IMG/VR virus record: IMGVR_UViG_3300022514_000002
Location: 1 to 23,393 of that record
DNA from: a virus
Reading direction: 5' to 3' (one strand)
Length of the DNA stretch: 23,393 nucleotides
Part shown: piece by piece, positions 1 through 7,599 of the stretch
How positions within the stretch are numbered: the stretch's first letter is position 1
How the letters are laid out: every line of letters starts with the position of its first letter
Position numbers and translations under genes: made by a program
Notes under the pieces: model-generated
Databases searched by the model: none
Seen by the model: the letters and a program-made list of their open reading frames with translations, nothing else
What the model was told of the DNA's origin: nothing

Positions 1-84
1 TCGAGGCCTGATTTTGGAATCAAAAAGGCTAACTGGAGGCTGAAAGTGTCAAGTGATATTAGGAGAGAAACAAATAAGAATTAA
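1..84 (+). CDS. Possible C-terminal end of an upstream gene
   Basis: Frame 1 is open from the window edge to a TAA at 82-84. It would encode 27 residues, basic and ending RRETNKN. Its stop lies directly against the Shine-Dalgarno of the next gene, which is the usual compact phage arrangement. A second frame is also open from the edge but stops at 42, so the choice of frame is uncertain. No family can be recognised from so short a piece. Confidence 0.25.
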   Translation, partial: SRPDFGIKKANWRLKVSSDIRRETNKN

Positions 85-97
85 AGGCGGTGAAATG

Positions 98-460
98 ATG
101 TATAAAATTGTGGTACCCGGCCGACCAGTGCCAGCAGCAAGGATGACACAAAAAAATAAATGGGTATCGGTACGAGCTCAAAAAAGCCTGGCATATCAAC
201 AAACTATTGCTTGGTACGCCAAGGCAGCTCAAATACCAGTTTTGGAAGGTTTGCTCTCACTAACAGTTAAAATATATGTTTTTGGTAAAAAGCATGGAGA
301 TTTAAGCAACTACATAAAAGCAGTAGAGGACGGACTCCAGTATGCGGGAGTTATTCCTAACGATAAGCAGATAGTTCGGTATGGAGAAGGGACAGGCATA
401 TATTATGTGGATGACAAAGGAAAAGAGAAAATGGAAATTGAAATAGAGGAGGTATCGTGA
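98..460 (+). CDS. rusA: RusA-family Holliday junction resolvase
   Basis: The 120-residue product matches the RusA endodeoxyribonuclease family, which cuts Holliday junctions and branched DNA during phage recombination and before packaging. Visible hallmarks are the N-terminal PGRPVPAAR segment and the acidic core around residues 69-91 (GDLSNYIKAVEDGL, then GVIPNDKQI), with the spaced Asp residues that bind metal in this family. Length is normal for RusA. The frame is open from 53, but the Shine-Dalgarno (AAAGGCGGTGA, 83-93) sits best before the ATG at 98; the ATG at 95 is too close. The stop overlaps the next gene, so the two are probably translationally coupled. Function is family knowledge; I judge the assignment secure. 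Confidence 0.88.
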   Translation: MYKIVVPGRPVPAARMTQKNKWVSVRAQKSLAYQQTIAWYAKAAQIPVLEGLLSLTVKIYVFGKKHGDLSNYIKAVEDGLQYAGVIPNDKQIVRYGEGTGIYYVDDKGKEKMEIEIEEVS

Positions 461-645
461 TGAGCCCTGAGGTGTTGCAATATTGCTCAAGGGCAATTGT
501 GAGATATATGAGCGGTGACATGGCATTATTCAACTTCTATGTTAGACGGGCAATGAAAATATATGAGAAGGAAGCCAGGCTGCATGTACCGATTGCGGAG
601 CTGGTGAGTAAAGAAACCTTAGACAGGTTAAGGCAAATAAATTAG
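460..645 (+). CDS. Small phage protein of unknown function
   Basis: Encodes 61 residues with no family I recognise. It looks helical and basic in the middle (FYVRRAMKIYEKEARLH), with no membrane segment and no cysteine pairs that would suggest a zinc site. The ATG at 460 overlaps the stop of the RusA gene (TGATG) and has a good Shine-Dalgarno (GAGGAGGT, 446-453). A GTG at 457 is possible but too near. Its place between a resolvase and the late regulator is typical of small accessory genes at the end of phage early regions. That it is a real gene is supported by spacing and overlap only. Confidence 0.6.
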   Translation: MSPEVLQYCSRAIVRYMSGDMALFNFYVRRAMKIYEKEARLHVPIAELVSKETLDRLRQIN

Positions 646-652
646 TGGAGTG

Positions 653-1090
653 ATGAATTTGATTAAATATTTGAAGTGCACTTATAAAATTGTGAGAGAA
701 AAACTATATAACTACCCTGTTTTAAAAAAAGAAATAGAGGAACAGCTAAAAGATTTAGAATATACGCAAGCAGTATTTGCCAAAATATCTACTACACAGG
801 GGCATTACTCAGACCCTACTGCGAGAGCTGTATTATCGAAGGAAAAAATACTTCAAAGTAAAAATTATAAATGGGTTGAAACTATAGATACCGTTATAGA
901 AATTTTAAAAAAAGAACATCGTGGAAAATATAATCTGCTTATATTAAAGTATTTTCAGAATGTGAGAACAAATGAAGCGATAAATGAACTTAAGATAGAT
1001 ATAGACACGTTTAGAAAATGGGATAATGATATAATTGACTTAGTTTTATTGATTGCCGTACAAAAACATCTTATTAATGTTGTGGAATAA
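653..1090 (+). CDS. Putative late-gene regulator, sigma-region-4-like (ArpU/RinA type)
   Basis: Encodes 145 residues. The C-terminal part, about 90-140, has the spacing of a sigma-70 region-4 helix-turn-helix (LLILKYFQNVRTNEAINELKI, then a recognition-helix-like DIDTFRKWDNDIID). The N-terminal half is helical and charged. Small proteins with this layout, placed just before the packaging genes in Gram-positive phages, belong to the ArpU/RinA group that activates late transcription. The ATG at 653 follows GTGGAG; a GTG at 650 is the upstream alternative. It is the last gene before the promoter/terminator pair at 1133-1211, which fits a protein that controls the late operon. The family call is by pattern, not by search, and the alternative is an unrelated helical DNA-binding protein. 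Confidence 0.6.
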   Translation: MNLIKYLKCTYKIVREKLYNYPVLKKEIEEQLKDLEYTQAVFAKISTTQGHYSDPTARAVLSKEKILQSKNYKWVETIDTVIEILKKEHRGKYNLLILKYFQNVRTNEAINELKIDIDTFRKWDNDIIDLVLLIAVQKHLINVVE

Positions 1091-1132
1091 TTTTCCTTAA
1101 CAATTTTTTAACAATTAGCCTCATATTGAAAT

Positions 1133-1162
1133 TTGACAGAAATATGTTATCATGACTATAGT
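1133..1162 (+). promoter_or_regulatory. Sigma-A type promoter ahead of the late operon
   Basis: A perfect -35 (TTGACA, 1133-1138) is followed after 18 bases by TATAGT (1157-1162). Transcription would start near 1168-1170, in the 194-base gap between the regulator and the first late-region gene. It points into the long + strand operon. No other sequence this close to consensus was noticed on the + strand before the structural genes. Confidence 0.7.
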
Positions 1163-1186
1163 GATTAATTGCGTTTAATAAACTTC

Positions 1187-1211
1187 AGCCCGGTCACCCC
1201 GCCGGGCTTTT
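1187..1211 (+). terminator. Intrinsic terminator about 20 nt after the late promoter start
   Basis: A seven-base GC-rich stem (AGCCCGG, 1187-1193, with CCGGGCT, 1202-1208) is followed by a short T run (1208-1211). It could end early transcripts from the regulator gene. It would also stop RNA from the promoter at 1133-1162 after about 40 nt, so it may act as an attenuator that needs antitermination. Confidence 0.7.
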
Positions 1212-1284
1212 GTTATGCTTGTAAGAAAATTTATGTTGGTGTAGAATATATTTATAAAAATATTTTTGAAATGGGGGTATAATT

Positions 1285-1581
1285 ATGGCACTATTTGGCG
1301 GTAAAGACAATAAAGAAGAAAAACGACAAGAAGAAATGCAAAAATTTATGGAGAAATACCAATTAGAAGATTTAGATGAAAAAGACTTAGTGGTGTTACG
1401 AAGGATATCGCAAGATTTAGCAGGGAATAAATGGTTCAAAGCAGGTATGGCACTAAGTTTTGCAAAAGCAGAAGAACAAGCAAAAGTAACGTATTTGTCC
1501 GCATTGGTAGAGCAAAATTGGATGATAATAAGACAATTAAGCAGATTAAACAGAAATATAGAAAAGCTATTAGAAAAATAA
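1285..1581 (+). CDS. Small phage protein of unknown function
   Basis: Encodes 98 residues starting MALFGGKDNKEEKRQEE. The N-terminal third is strongly charged, the middle carries a WFKAGMALSFAKAEEQAKV helix, and the C-terminal 30 residues form an amphipathic helix that could be a short coiled coil. No signal peptide or catalytic motif is visible, and I do not recognise the family. The ATG follows a G-rich site (GGGGGT). It is the first gene after the late promoter and terminator and lies just before the HNH gene, so it may belong to the packaging region or be an accessory protein. Confidence 0.65.
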   Translation: MALFGGKDNKEEKRQEEMQKFMEKYQLEDLDEKDLVVLRRISQDLAGNKWFKAGMALSFAKAEEQAKVTYLSALVEQNWMIIRQLSRLNRNIEKLLEK

Positions 1582-1598
1582 GACATGTAGGTGATAGC

Positions 1599-1901
1599 GT
1601 GAAGCCATGGGCAGAGCGTTTTTATAAATCAAAAGCTTGGCAGGAAGTTCGCCAGGCTTATTTTATTTATCAGCATGGAATATGTGAGAGGTGTGGGAAA
1701 CCGGGAGAAATAGTTCACCATAAGATATATTTAACGCCAGAAAATATAAACGACCCGAATATAACACTTAGCTTTGATAATCTTGAACTGTTATGTCAGG
1801 ATTGCCATAACAAAGAGCATAGTACAAAAATGCCTGTTGCAGAAGGCTTAGCGTTTGATGATGAAGGGAACTTAATTCAATCCCCCCCACCTTCTAAATA
1901 G
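1599..1901 (+). CDS. HNH endonuclease, packaging-associated
   Basis: Encodes 100 residues with the full HNH signature: a CERC zinc pair near residue 30, the HHK catalytic histidines near 41-43, an asparagine in the SFDNLELLC segment and a second CQDC zinc pair followed by HNKEH. HNH proteins of this size next to the terminase genes (HK97 gp74-like) are known to assist terminase in cutting cos DNA. The GTG at 1599 is preferred because TAGGTGAT lies just upstream; the frame is open further upstream but that part overlaps the preceding gene. Residues after about 83 form a short acidic tail ending in a proline run that is encoded by a C-rich stretch belonging to the cos region. Confidence 0.9.
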   Translation: MKPWAERFYKSKAWQEVRQAYFIYQHGICERCGKPGEIVHHKIYLTPENINDPNITLSFDNLELLCQDCHNKEHSTKMPVAEGLAFDDEGNLIQSPPPSK

Positions 1902-1970
1902 AGGAGGGGCTTGGAGACCGGCGGCGCGGCCCTTCGAAAACCTCGGAATGGGCTTTTACACGAGGGGGGC
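1885..1970 (+). other. Putative cos site region
   Basis: Between the HNH gene and TerS is a GC-rich patch in otherwise AT-rich DNA, centred on GGCGGCGCGGCCC at 1920-1932. An imperfect inverted repeat sits on its left (CCCCACCT, 1885-1892, and AGGAGGGG, 1902-1909). On its right a second pair begins with CCTCG at 1942-1946 and is answered by CGAGG near 1961. In cos-type phages of Gram-positive bacteria the cohesive-end site lies exactly here. The nick positions cannot be read from the sequence. Confidence 0.5.
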
Positions 1971-1980
1971 TGACCAGCAG

Positions 1981-2030
1981 CGGCCAAAATCGGCCAAAAC
2001 GTCGCAAAACTGGCCAAAGTTGCGCAAAAA
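1981..2030 (+). repeat. Five tandem 10-bp repeats, cosB-like
   Basis: Five consecutive 10-base units lie in perfect register: cggccaaaat, cggccaaaac, gtcgcaaaac, tggccaaagt, tgcgcaaaaa. The consensus is about yGGCCAAAAy. A 10-base period puts one site on each helical turn, which suits a protein binding one face of DNA. The array ends 20 bases before the chosen TerS start and follows the cos candidate, so binding by the small terminase subunit is the natural proposal. Confidence 0.75.
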
Positions 2031-2049
2031 TTTTTTAAAGGTGGTAAAA

Positions 2050-2406
2050 ATGCTTAAAGAAGAAAAGGAAAAATTATACAAGAAAGAATTACAGAAACTG
2101 AATAGATACTTCAAGAATATTCCAAAGGCAGACCAACAATTGATAGAAGGGCTCAAACAACAAGCTGCGTTTTTATATGCGACATTGCAGGAACTACAGG
2201 AGCGCATAAACGAGGAAGGACCTGTCGAATTGTTTGTGCAGGGCAAACAGCGTTTATTACGTGAACATCCAGCGTCAAAGATTTATAACGAGATGGTTAA
2301 GAGCTATGCTGCTATTATTAAACAGTTGCTTAGTATGTTGCCAAAAGAGGAGGCAAAGCCAGTAGAAGATGAGTTGATGGCTTTTGTTAAAAGGGCGGGA
2401 AGATAA
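2050..2406 (+). CDS. terS: Terminase small subunit
   Basis: Encodes 118 residues, almost wholly helical and charged, directly before the large terminase and overlapping it by one base. Position, size and the central coiled-coil-like stretch (LYATLQELQERINEEG) fit the P27-like small terminase group, which recognises phage DNA and feeds it to TerL. The ATG at 2050 has a clear Shine-Dalgarno (AAGGTGG). The frame is open back to an ATG at 1948, but that start lacks a ribosome site and would translate the 10-bp repeat array, whose period is not a multiple of three. The call rests on context more than on conserved residues. Confidence 0.75.
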   Translation: MLKEEKEKLYKKELQKLNRYFKNIPKADQQLIEGLKQQAAFLYATLQELQERINEEGPVELFVQGKQRLLREHPASKIYNEMVKSYAAIIKQLLSMLPKEEAKPVEDELMAFVKRAGR

Positions 2407-4070
2407 TGCAGAACTATATACTGGAATACTGGGAGAAGATAGAAAGAGGCGAGATAGCGGCATGTAAAAGATTAAAACAACAATACAAAAAACTTGTCGA
2501 TGAAATAGAGAACCCACGTGAACCGTGGGTTTTTGATTTAGAGAAGGCCAATCAGCCCATCGAGTTCATAGAGAAATTCTGTAAGCACTCCAAGGGCAAG
2601 TGGGCAGGCAAGCCGGTCAAGCTGGAGCTCTTTCAGAAGGCGCTTATTCAAGCCGTGTATGGCTTTGTGCATAAAGAAACAGGATTGAGGCGGTGCAGGG
2701 AAGTATTTATCTTGTTGGGGCGGAAGAATGGTAAATCAACGCTCATGAGTGCTTTGGGGTTATACATGCTCGTAGGTGATGGTGAAGGTGGGGCAGAATG
2801 TTATTCGGTAGCCACAAAAAAAGATCAGGCAAGGATCGTGTTCGCTGAAGCTTGCAACATGGTAAGCCAAAGCCCGGCACTCAGAAAACATTTAAAGAAG
2901 CGCAAGACGGATTTATACTTTCCTGTTACATTTGGCAAGTATGAGCCGTTGGCATCGGAAAGTAACAGCTTGGATGGGCTTAACTCTCACTGTGTAATCA
3001 TGGATGAGCTACACGCTATTAAGGACCGGAACTTATACGATGTCATGAAGCAGTCGATGGCGGCAAGAGAACAGCCCATTCTGTTTATGATTACAACTGC
3101 TGGCTTTGTTCGTGAATGTATTTTTGATGATATATACAACTATGCCTGTAAGGCCCTTGATGGCGTGATAGATGATGAAAGGTTTTTGGCGTTTATTTAT
3201 GAGCTTGATGATAGAAGCGAGTGGACGGATTTTCGGGCATGGGAGAAGGCCAACCCAGGGCTTGGGACGATTAAGAATTACGAGGAACTGGCAGCAAATG
3301 TAGAGCGTGCCAAAAACGATCCTAATTTCTTGCCAACAGTCCTTACCAAAGATTTTAATGTTCGCGAAACTCTATCCAGTGCATGGTTAACCTTTGCTGA
3401 GGCGAACAATGAAGAAACGTTCGATATGGAAGAGATTCGAGGATGCTATGCTGTAGGTGGTGTGGACTTGAGTGCTACCACCGACTTGACGGCTGCAGCA
3501 CTTCTGGTGATGAAGCCTGGGAGCGAAAAGATATATGCTATTGTGCAAAGTTTTATGCCGGCTGACGCTGTAGAGGAGCGCACTAAAGAAGATAAGGTGC
3601 CATACGATATTTGGGTTCAGCGCGGATTAATAACACCCAGCCGTGGCAACAGGGTTGACTACAGAGATGTGACTGATTGGTTCTTGATGATGAAGGATAA
3701 ATACGGCATCTATCCTTATTGGGTTGGCTATGATAGCTGGAACTCACCCGCATGGGTTGAAGATATGGAAATGCGGGCAGGCTTTGAGCGTAACAAAACG
3801 CTAATACCAGTGATTATGGGAGCGAAGACATTGAGCGCTCCCATGAAACTTTTGAAGGCCGATCTGGGGAGTAAGCGAATAAACTATAACAACAATCCTG
3901 TATTGAAGTGGGCCTTGACAAATCTGGAAGTAGAAGTAGATAAGAACGAGAATATTAGACCGGTGAAGGGTAGAAATAAACGGCGTCGTATTGACCCGGC
4001 GGTAGCCCTCATCATTGCTTACACTGTTCTGTTGCAGGTTTATGAAGACTACCGTAACTTGAATTGTTGA
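2406..4070 (+). CDS. terL: Terminase large subunit (Terminase_1 / HK97 gp2 type)
   Basis: The 554-residue packaging motor has both expected domains. The ATPase carries a Walker A loop (LGRKNGKST, about 104-112), a Walker B strand ending in the acidic pair D200-E201 (CVIMDELHA) and a coupling motif TTAG at 230-233. The nuclease domain has its metal-binding aspartates at D354 (GGVDLSATTD), D443 (GYDSWN) and near 530 (RRIDPAVA). This is the Terminase_1 arrangement used by HK97-type siphophages. The length is standard and nothing is broken. It acts at the portal with TerS, and the neighbouring HNH protein probably helps with cleavage. The ATG shares one base with the TerS stop. Confidence 0.97.
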   Translation: MQNYILEYWEKIERGEIAACKRLKQQYKKLVDEIENPREPWVFDLEKANQPIEFIEKFCKHSKGKWAGKPVKLELFQKALIQAVYGFVHKETGLRRCREVFILLGRKNGKSTLMSALGLYMLVGDGEGGAECYSVATKKDQARIVFAEACNMVSQSPALRKHLKKRKTDLYFPVTFGKYEPLASESNSLDGLNSHCVIMDELHAIKDRNLYDVMKQSMAAREQPILFMITTAGFVRECIFDDIYNYACKALDGVIDDERFLAFIYELDDRSEWTDFRAWEKANPGLGTIKNYEELAANVERAKNDPNFLPTVLTKDFNVRETLSSAWLTFAEANNEETFDMEEIRGCYAVGGVDLSATTDLTAAALLVMKPGSEKIYAIVQSFMPADAVEERTKEDKVPYDIWVQRGLITPSRGNRVDYRDVTDWFLMMKDKYGIYPYWVGYDSWNSPAWVEDMEMRAGFERNKTLIPVIMGAKTLSAPMKLLKADLGSKRINYNNNPVLKWALTNLEVEVDKNENIRPVKGRNKRRRIDPAVALIIAYTVLLQVYEDYRNLNC

Positions 4071-4083
4071 GGAGGCAGGCTCC

Positions 4084-5262
4084 ATGAGTTTATTAGGCAC
4101 TATAGCGAATTTATTCAAAAAGAAACAGTACACATATATGCAGCCCGTGGATGATTATGAACCGATTTTTATCCAATGGGGTGGAATACCATACGAAAAT
4201 GACGTGGTGCGTGCTGCAGTGGATACTATAGCCAGGAACGCTGCAAAGCTGAATCCCAAACATGTGCGTGTGTCAGATGCCGGGATTTTTTGGATGAGAA
4301 GCAATTTGGAAAGGCTTCTTGCTTTGGAGCCCAACCCGTACATGTCGGCTTTTGATTTTTACTATCGTCTTGTAACTATGCGGGAACTGGATAACAATGC
4401 TTTTGCGTTGATTGTTTGGGGTGATTCAGGGGAAGTCCAGCAGCTTTTGCCAATCAACTGTTCGCAGGCAGAAATTCTTGAAGACAGGACAGGTACTCTT
4501 TATGTACGTGTGTGGTTGCTTGGAGAAAAATTTGAGTTTCCTTATAGCGAAGTCATTCATCTGCGCAAACATTATTACAAAAGTGAAGTGTGGGGAGAGA
4601 GTAATGATCCTATCAACACCGGCCTAAACATTCTTACAACTGTGGAACAGGGACTTGCAGAAGGGGTAAAAACCTCCACGTATTTACGTGGGATTATAAA
4701 ATATCAAGGGGTCCTAAAAGATGAGGACATAAAGAAAAATCGAGATAAATTTGTAGCCGAATATATGGATATTCAGAAGTCTGGTGGTGTGGCAGCTCTT
4801 GACGCCAAAGCGGAATATATTCCAGTCGAAAGTAAACCACAACTGGTTGATGCCGAGCAATTAAAAGTACTTAAAGACAAGGTTTATCACTACTTTGGCG
4901 TTAATGATGCAATTGTAACTGGAAATTACAACGAAGACCAGTGGACTGCTTTTTATGAAAGCATCTTGGAGCCTATTGCAGTGCAAATGAGCTTGGAGTT
5001 TACCAGAAAAATTTTTACGCCAAAAGAAATCGGCCACGGTAACCGGATTATTTTTGAGAGCAATCGCTTGCAGTATGCAAGCGTACGGACAAAAACTCAA
5101 CTTATAAAAGAGCTTATGCAATTTGGGATTTTGACGATTAATGAAGCCAGAGAAATTCTTAACCTAGCGCCTATTCCCAATGGTGATAGGCGGTTAGTGA
5201 GCTTGAATTATGTTAATGCTGACAAACAGGACCTTTATCAGGTAGGAAAGGAGGAAGAATAA
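4084..5262 (+). CDS. Portal protein, HK97 family
   Basis: Encodes 392 residues of the Phage_portal family, the dodecameric ring at the capsid vertex through which DNA enters and leaves. Recognisable parts are the N-terminal PYENDVVRAAVDTIARNAAKL helix, the EPNPYMSAFDFYYRLV segment, the GGVAALD turn and the late FTRKIF and LTINEAREILNL segments. The C-terminus follows the family pattern NLAPIPNGD. The ATG at 4084 is 12 bases after the TerL stop and has GAGGAGG upstream. Length and order (TerL, portal, protease) are normal. Confidence 0.96.
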   Translation: MSLLGTIANLFKKKQYTYMQPVDDYEPIFIQWGGIPYENDVVRAAVDTIARNAAKLNPKHVRVSDAGIFWMRSNLERLLALEPNPYMSAFDFYYRLVTMRELDNNAFALIVWGDSGEVQQLLPINCSQAEILEDRTGTLYVRVWLLGEKFEFPYSEVIHLRKHYYKSEVWGESNDPINTGLNILTTVEQGLAEGVKTSTYLRGIIKYQGVLKDEDIKKNRDKFVAEYMDIQKSGGVAALDAKAEYIPVESKPQLVDAEQLKVLKDKVYHYFGVNDAIVTGNYNEDQWTAFYESILEPIAVQMSLEFTRKIFTPKEIGHGNRIIFESNRLQYASVRTKTQLIKELMQFGILTINEAREILNLAPIPNGDRRLVSLNYVNADKQDLYQVGKEEE

Positions 5263-5263
5263 A

Positions 5264-6226
5264 ATGCCTGCTGTGCCTGTGCATCACACAGATTGGGTAG
5301 ATAAGCCGTGGGACGGACCCGGCAATGTGGCAAAGCTGCGTAGCGGGGAACCTAGAAGTTATTACAGAAAAATGTTTGCTTGGGAAGCACCAGAAGACGA
5401 GGCAGATCCCACAACCAAGTCGGCGTATAAATTGCCGCATCACGAAGTGGACAATGATGGCAATCCTGGCCCTGCGAATGTGCGTGGATGTATTGCAGTT
5501 ATAGCTGCCTTGAACGGCAGCCGTGGAGGGGTTGATATCCCCGACAAAGATAGACAACCTACCTGGAAACACGTTGCAACGCATTTGTGGGATGCAGACA
5601 TGGAGCCTGCCGAGCTTAAAAAATTGATTATACCTGAAAGAGAAACAAGAAGGGCAGAAATAAGGATCACACAGATACAAGACAATGATGAAGAAATGAT
5701 TGTCGAAGGCAGGGCTATAGTTTACAATTCACCCACGGTTATAGCGGAAATCGATGGGCAGAAGTATTATGAAGTTATTATGTCAGGCGCTTTGGATGGT
5801 GCAGATTTGCGGGATGTGCCTTTTAAGTACAATCATAGTGATCACATTATGGTTATGGCCAGAACACGCAATAAAACCCTGGAATTGATACCAGACGATA
5901 AGGGGTTGCTGATAAGGGCCAAACTTGCCAACACAACTGCGGGAAGAGATTTATATGCACTGATAAAGCGTGGCGATGTTGATAAAATGAGCTTTGCGTT
6001 TACCGTGGCAGAGGATAGTTATGACTCCGAAACAAGAACACGAAAAATATATCGTTTTAAGCGTATTTGGGATGTATCTGCAGTGGACATACCGGCCTAT
6101 GAAGATACGTATATAGCTGCACGTAGCTATTTGCTTGAGCACGAGGCAGTAAATCAGATATATAAGTGGATAGAAAAAGAAAAAGCCAAAAAGCGCAGAA
6201 AGCTGTATTTGATGACGTTTGTTTAG
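5264..6226 (+). CDS. Prohead protease with an extra N-terminal domain
   Basis: The 320-residue product has two parts. Residues about 128-290 are the HK97 prohead protease (peptidase U35), with the catalytic histidine at H191 (KYNHSDH) and the nucleophile S243 in KMSFAFTV. This domain trims the capsid delta region and other head proteins. Residues 1-120 form a separate domain rich in conserved-looking tryptophans and a histidine/aspartate cluster (YKLPHHEVDNDG, HLWDAD), which ordinary U35 proteases lack. I have seen such extensions in clostridial phages but know no function for it. The ATG starts two bases after the portal stop. The short gap before the capsid gene shows no separate scaffold gene, in keeping with the capsid's own delta domain. 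Confidence 0.92.
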   Translation: MPAVPVHHTDWVDKPWDGPGNVAKLRSGEPRSYYRKMFAWEAPEDEADPTTKSAYKLPHHEVDNDGNPGPANVRGCIAVIAALNGSRGGVDIPDKDRQPTWKHVATHLWDADMEPAELKKLIIPERETRRAEIRITQIQDNDEEMIVEGRAIVYNSPTVIAEIDGQKYYEVIMSGALDGADLRDVPFKYNHSDHIMVMARTRNKTLELIPDDKGLLIRAKLANTTAGRDLYALIKRGDVDKMSFAFTVAEDSYDSETRTRKIYRFKRIWDVSAVDIPAYEDTYIAARSYLLEHEAVNQIYKWIEKEKAKKRRKLYLMTFV

Positions 6227-6350
6227 CCCTTGCTTCCTGGAGAGGAAGAATAGGGTTTGATACTTGGCTTGCTGTGCCGGACGGCAAGCAGGCACCACTG
6301 GAGAGTGGGATATAACGAAAATCAAAAATAAAATGGGGAGGTAGAATTGT

Positions 6351-7544
6351 ATGGAGAACAGACTTGCTCTGAAATTAGAGGAGCGTTTAAACGAAATTGA
6401 GGCACGGAGGGTTGAAATCCGTGCAATGTTGGAAACTGACGATGATGTAGATCTTGATGCTCTGGAAAAAGAGTTGAGGGAGCTAGAAGCTGAAGAAAAG
6501 AAGTTGAGGGCGCGCATTGAAGTAATTTCAAAGTTGGCAGGGCAGCCTGGGCAGAATTATAATCCTAGGAGTTTAGGTGCTGCTCCTGAAACAGCAGCCC
6601 CCAAAGACGCAGAGAGAGAAGAAGCCGAAAAACGAGGTCAGGCTCTAAAGGAAGGCCGTACCGTAACAATAAGCTCTACGCAGCTTATTCTGCCAAAGCA
6701 TTATGCTACTGACATTAAGCCTACTTTCCGTGAAGTGTCCAGTTTAATCGACAGAGTAAATATAAAGGAGTTGAAAGGCGGCGAATCTTTCCAGCAGCCT
6801 TACCTTGTTGGATACGGTGAGGGCGATTATACACTTGAGGAGGCCGATTATGCAGTAGCGAAGACACAGTTTGGGTACGCAACAATAAACAAAGCAAAGG
6901 TTACGGCTTATGCAGAGGACACCGAGGAGGTTTTGAAGTTGCCTGCGGCAGATTATGATGCTGAGGTGCGCAAAGGCGTTCGTGAAGCACTGCGTAAACG
7001 CATTACAAAGCAGATACTGGTAGGCGCTGGAACGTCTAATGCTATTGTGGGTATTTTCAGCGCCAACGCAACGGCCATCGATCCAGCAACTGACCTGCCC
7101 ATTGCAGCTATAGACAATAATACCTTGGACGAGATAATTTACAGCTTTGGTGGCGACGAGGCAGTAGAGGAACAGGCGGTGCTGATTTTAAACAAGAAAG
7201 ACTTAAAAGCTTTTGCGCAGCTCCGCACCACCGATGGCAGAAAATTACATGAAATTAAATTCAATGCTGATGGAAACAGCGGTACCATTGACGGCATTCC
7301 GTTCATCATCAACTCTGCGTGCAAGGCCATTTCCGATCCGGCCACTGTTGCAGGCGATTACTGCATGGCTTACGGGCCTTTGGCTAATTACATGCTAGTA
7401 ATATTTAGTGATATTGAAATATTGAGGTCCACGGATTACAAATTCCGCCAGGGTGTTGTAGCGCATAGGGCATCCATATTTGTGGGTGGTAATGTGGTGG
7501 CTAAGAACGGATTCCTGAGAATTAAAAAATCAGCTACTGTTTAA
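6351..7544 (+). CDS. Major capsid protein, HK97 fold with delta domain
   Basis: The 397-residue protein begins with about 65 residues of charged coiled coil (EERLNEIEARR and LEKELRELEAEEKKL), the delta domain that serves as built-in scaffold and is removed by the protease. After a linker near residues 70-100 comes the HK97 fold, visible in LILPKHYATDIKPTF, the FGYATINKAKVTAYAEDTEE segment before the long helix, and a C-terminal half with GIPFIINSACK and FRQGVVAHRAS. A strong ribosome site (GGGGAGG) precedes the ATG, as expected for the most abundant virion protein. A hairpin with a T-rich tail follows the stop. Confidence 0.96.
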   Translation: MENRLALKLEERLNEIEARRVEIRAMLETDDDVDLDALEKELRELEAEEKKLRARIEVISKLAGQPGQNYNPRSLGAAPETAAPKDAEREEAEKRGQALKEGRTVTISSTQLILPKHYATDIKPTFREVSSLIDRVNIKELKGGESFQQPYLVGYGEGDYTLEEADYAVAKTQFGYATINKAKVTAYAEDTEEVLKLPAADYDAEVRKGVREALRKRITKQILVGAGTSNAIVGIFSANATAIDPATDLPIAAIDNNTLDEIIYSFGGDEAVEEQAVLILNKKDLKAFAQLRTTDGRKLHEIKFNADGNSGTIDGIPFIINSACKAISDPATVAGDYCMAYGPLANYMLVIFSDIEILRSTDYKFRQGVVAHRASIFVGGNVVAKNGFLRIKKSATV

Positions 7545-7554
7545 TGATTACTAC

Positions 7555-7586
7555 AGCTGGGGGGAATTCCCTCCAGCTTTAATTTT
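7555..7586 (+). terminator. Near-palindromic hairpin after the capsid gene
   Basis: AGCTGG at 7555-7560 pairs with CCAGCT at 7573-7578 through a continuous stem containing GGGAATTCCC and a single G-T wobble. The tail is CTTTAATTTT. It lies in the 55-base gap after the capsid stop. It could trim or stabilise capsid mRNA, or end part of the transcripts so that capsid is made in excess. Confidence 0.55.
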
Positions 7587-7599
7587 GGGGTGATTGACT

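Noticed and set aside
1948-2049. Longer N-terminus for the small terminase (ATG 1948)
   Set aside because: No ribosome site, and it would translate a 10-bp-period repeat; ATG 2050 has a good Shine-Dalgarno.
6267-6289. Hairpin GCTTGC/GCAAGC between protease and capsid genes
   Set aside because: Only six pairs, no T tail and several competing foldings; could be chance.
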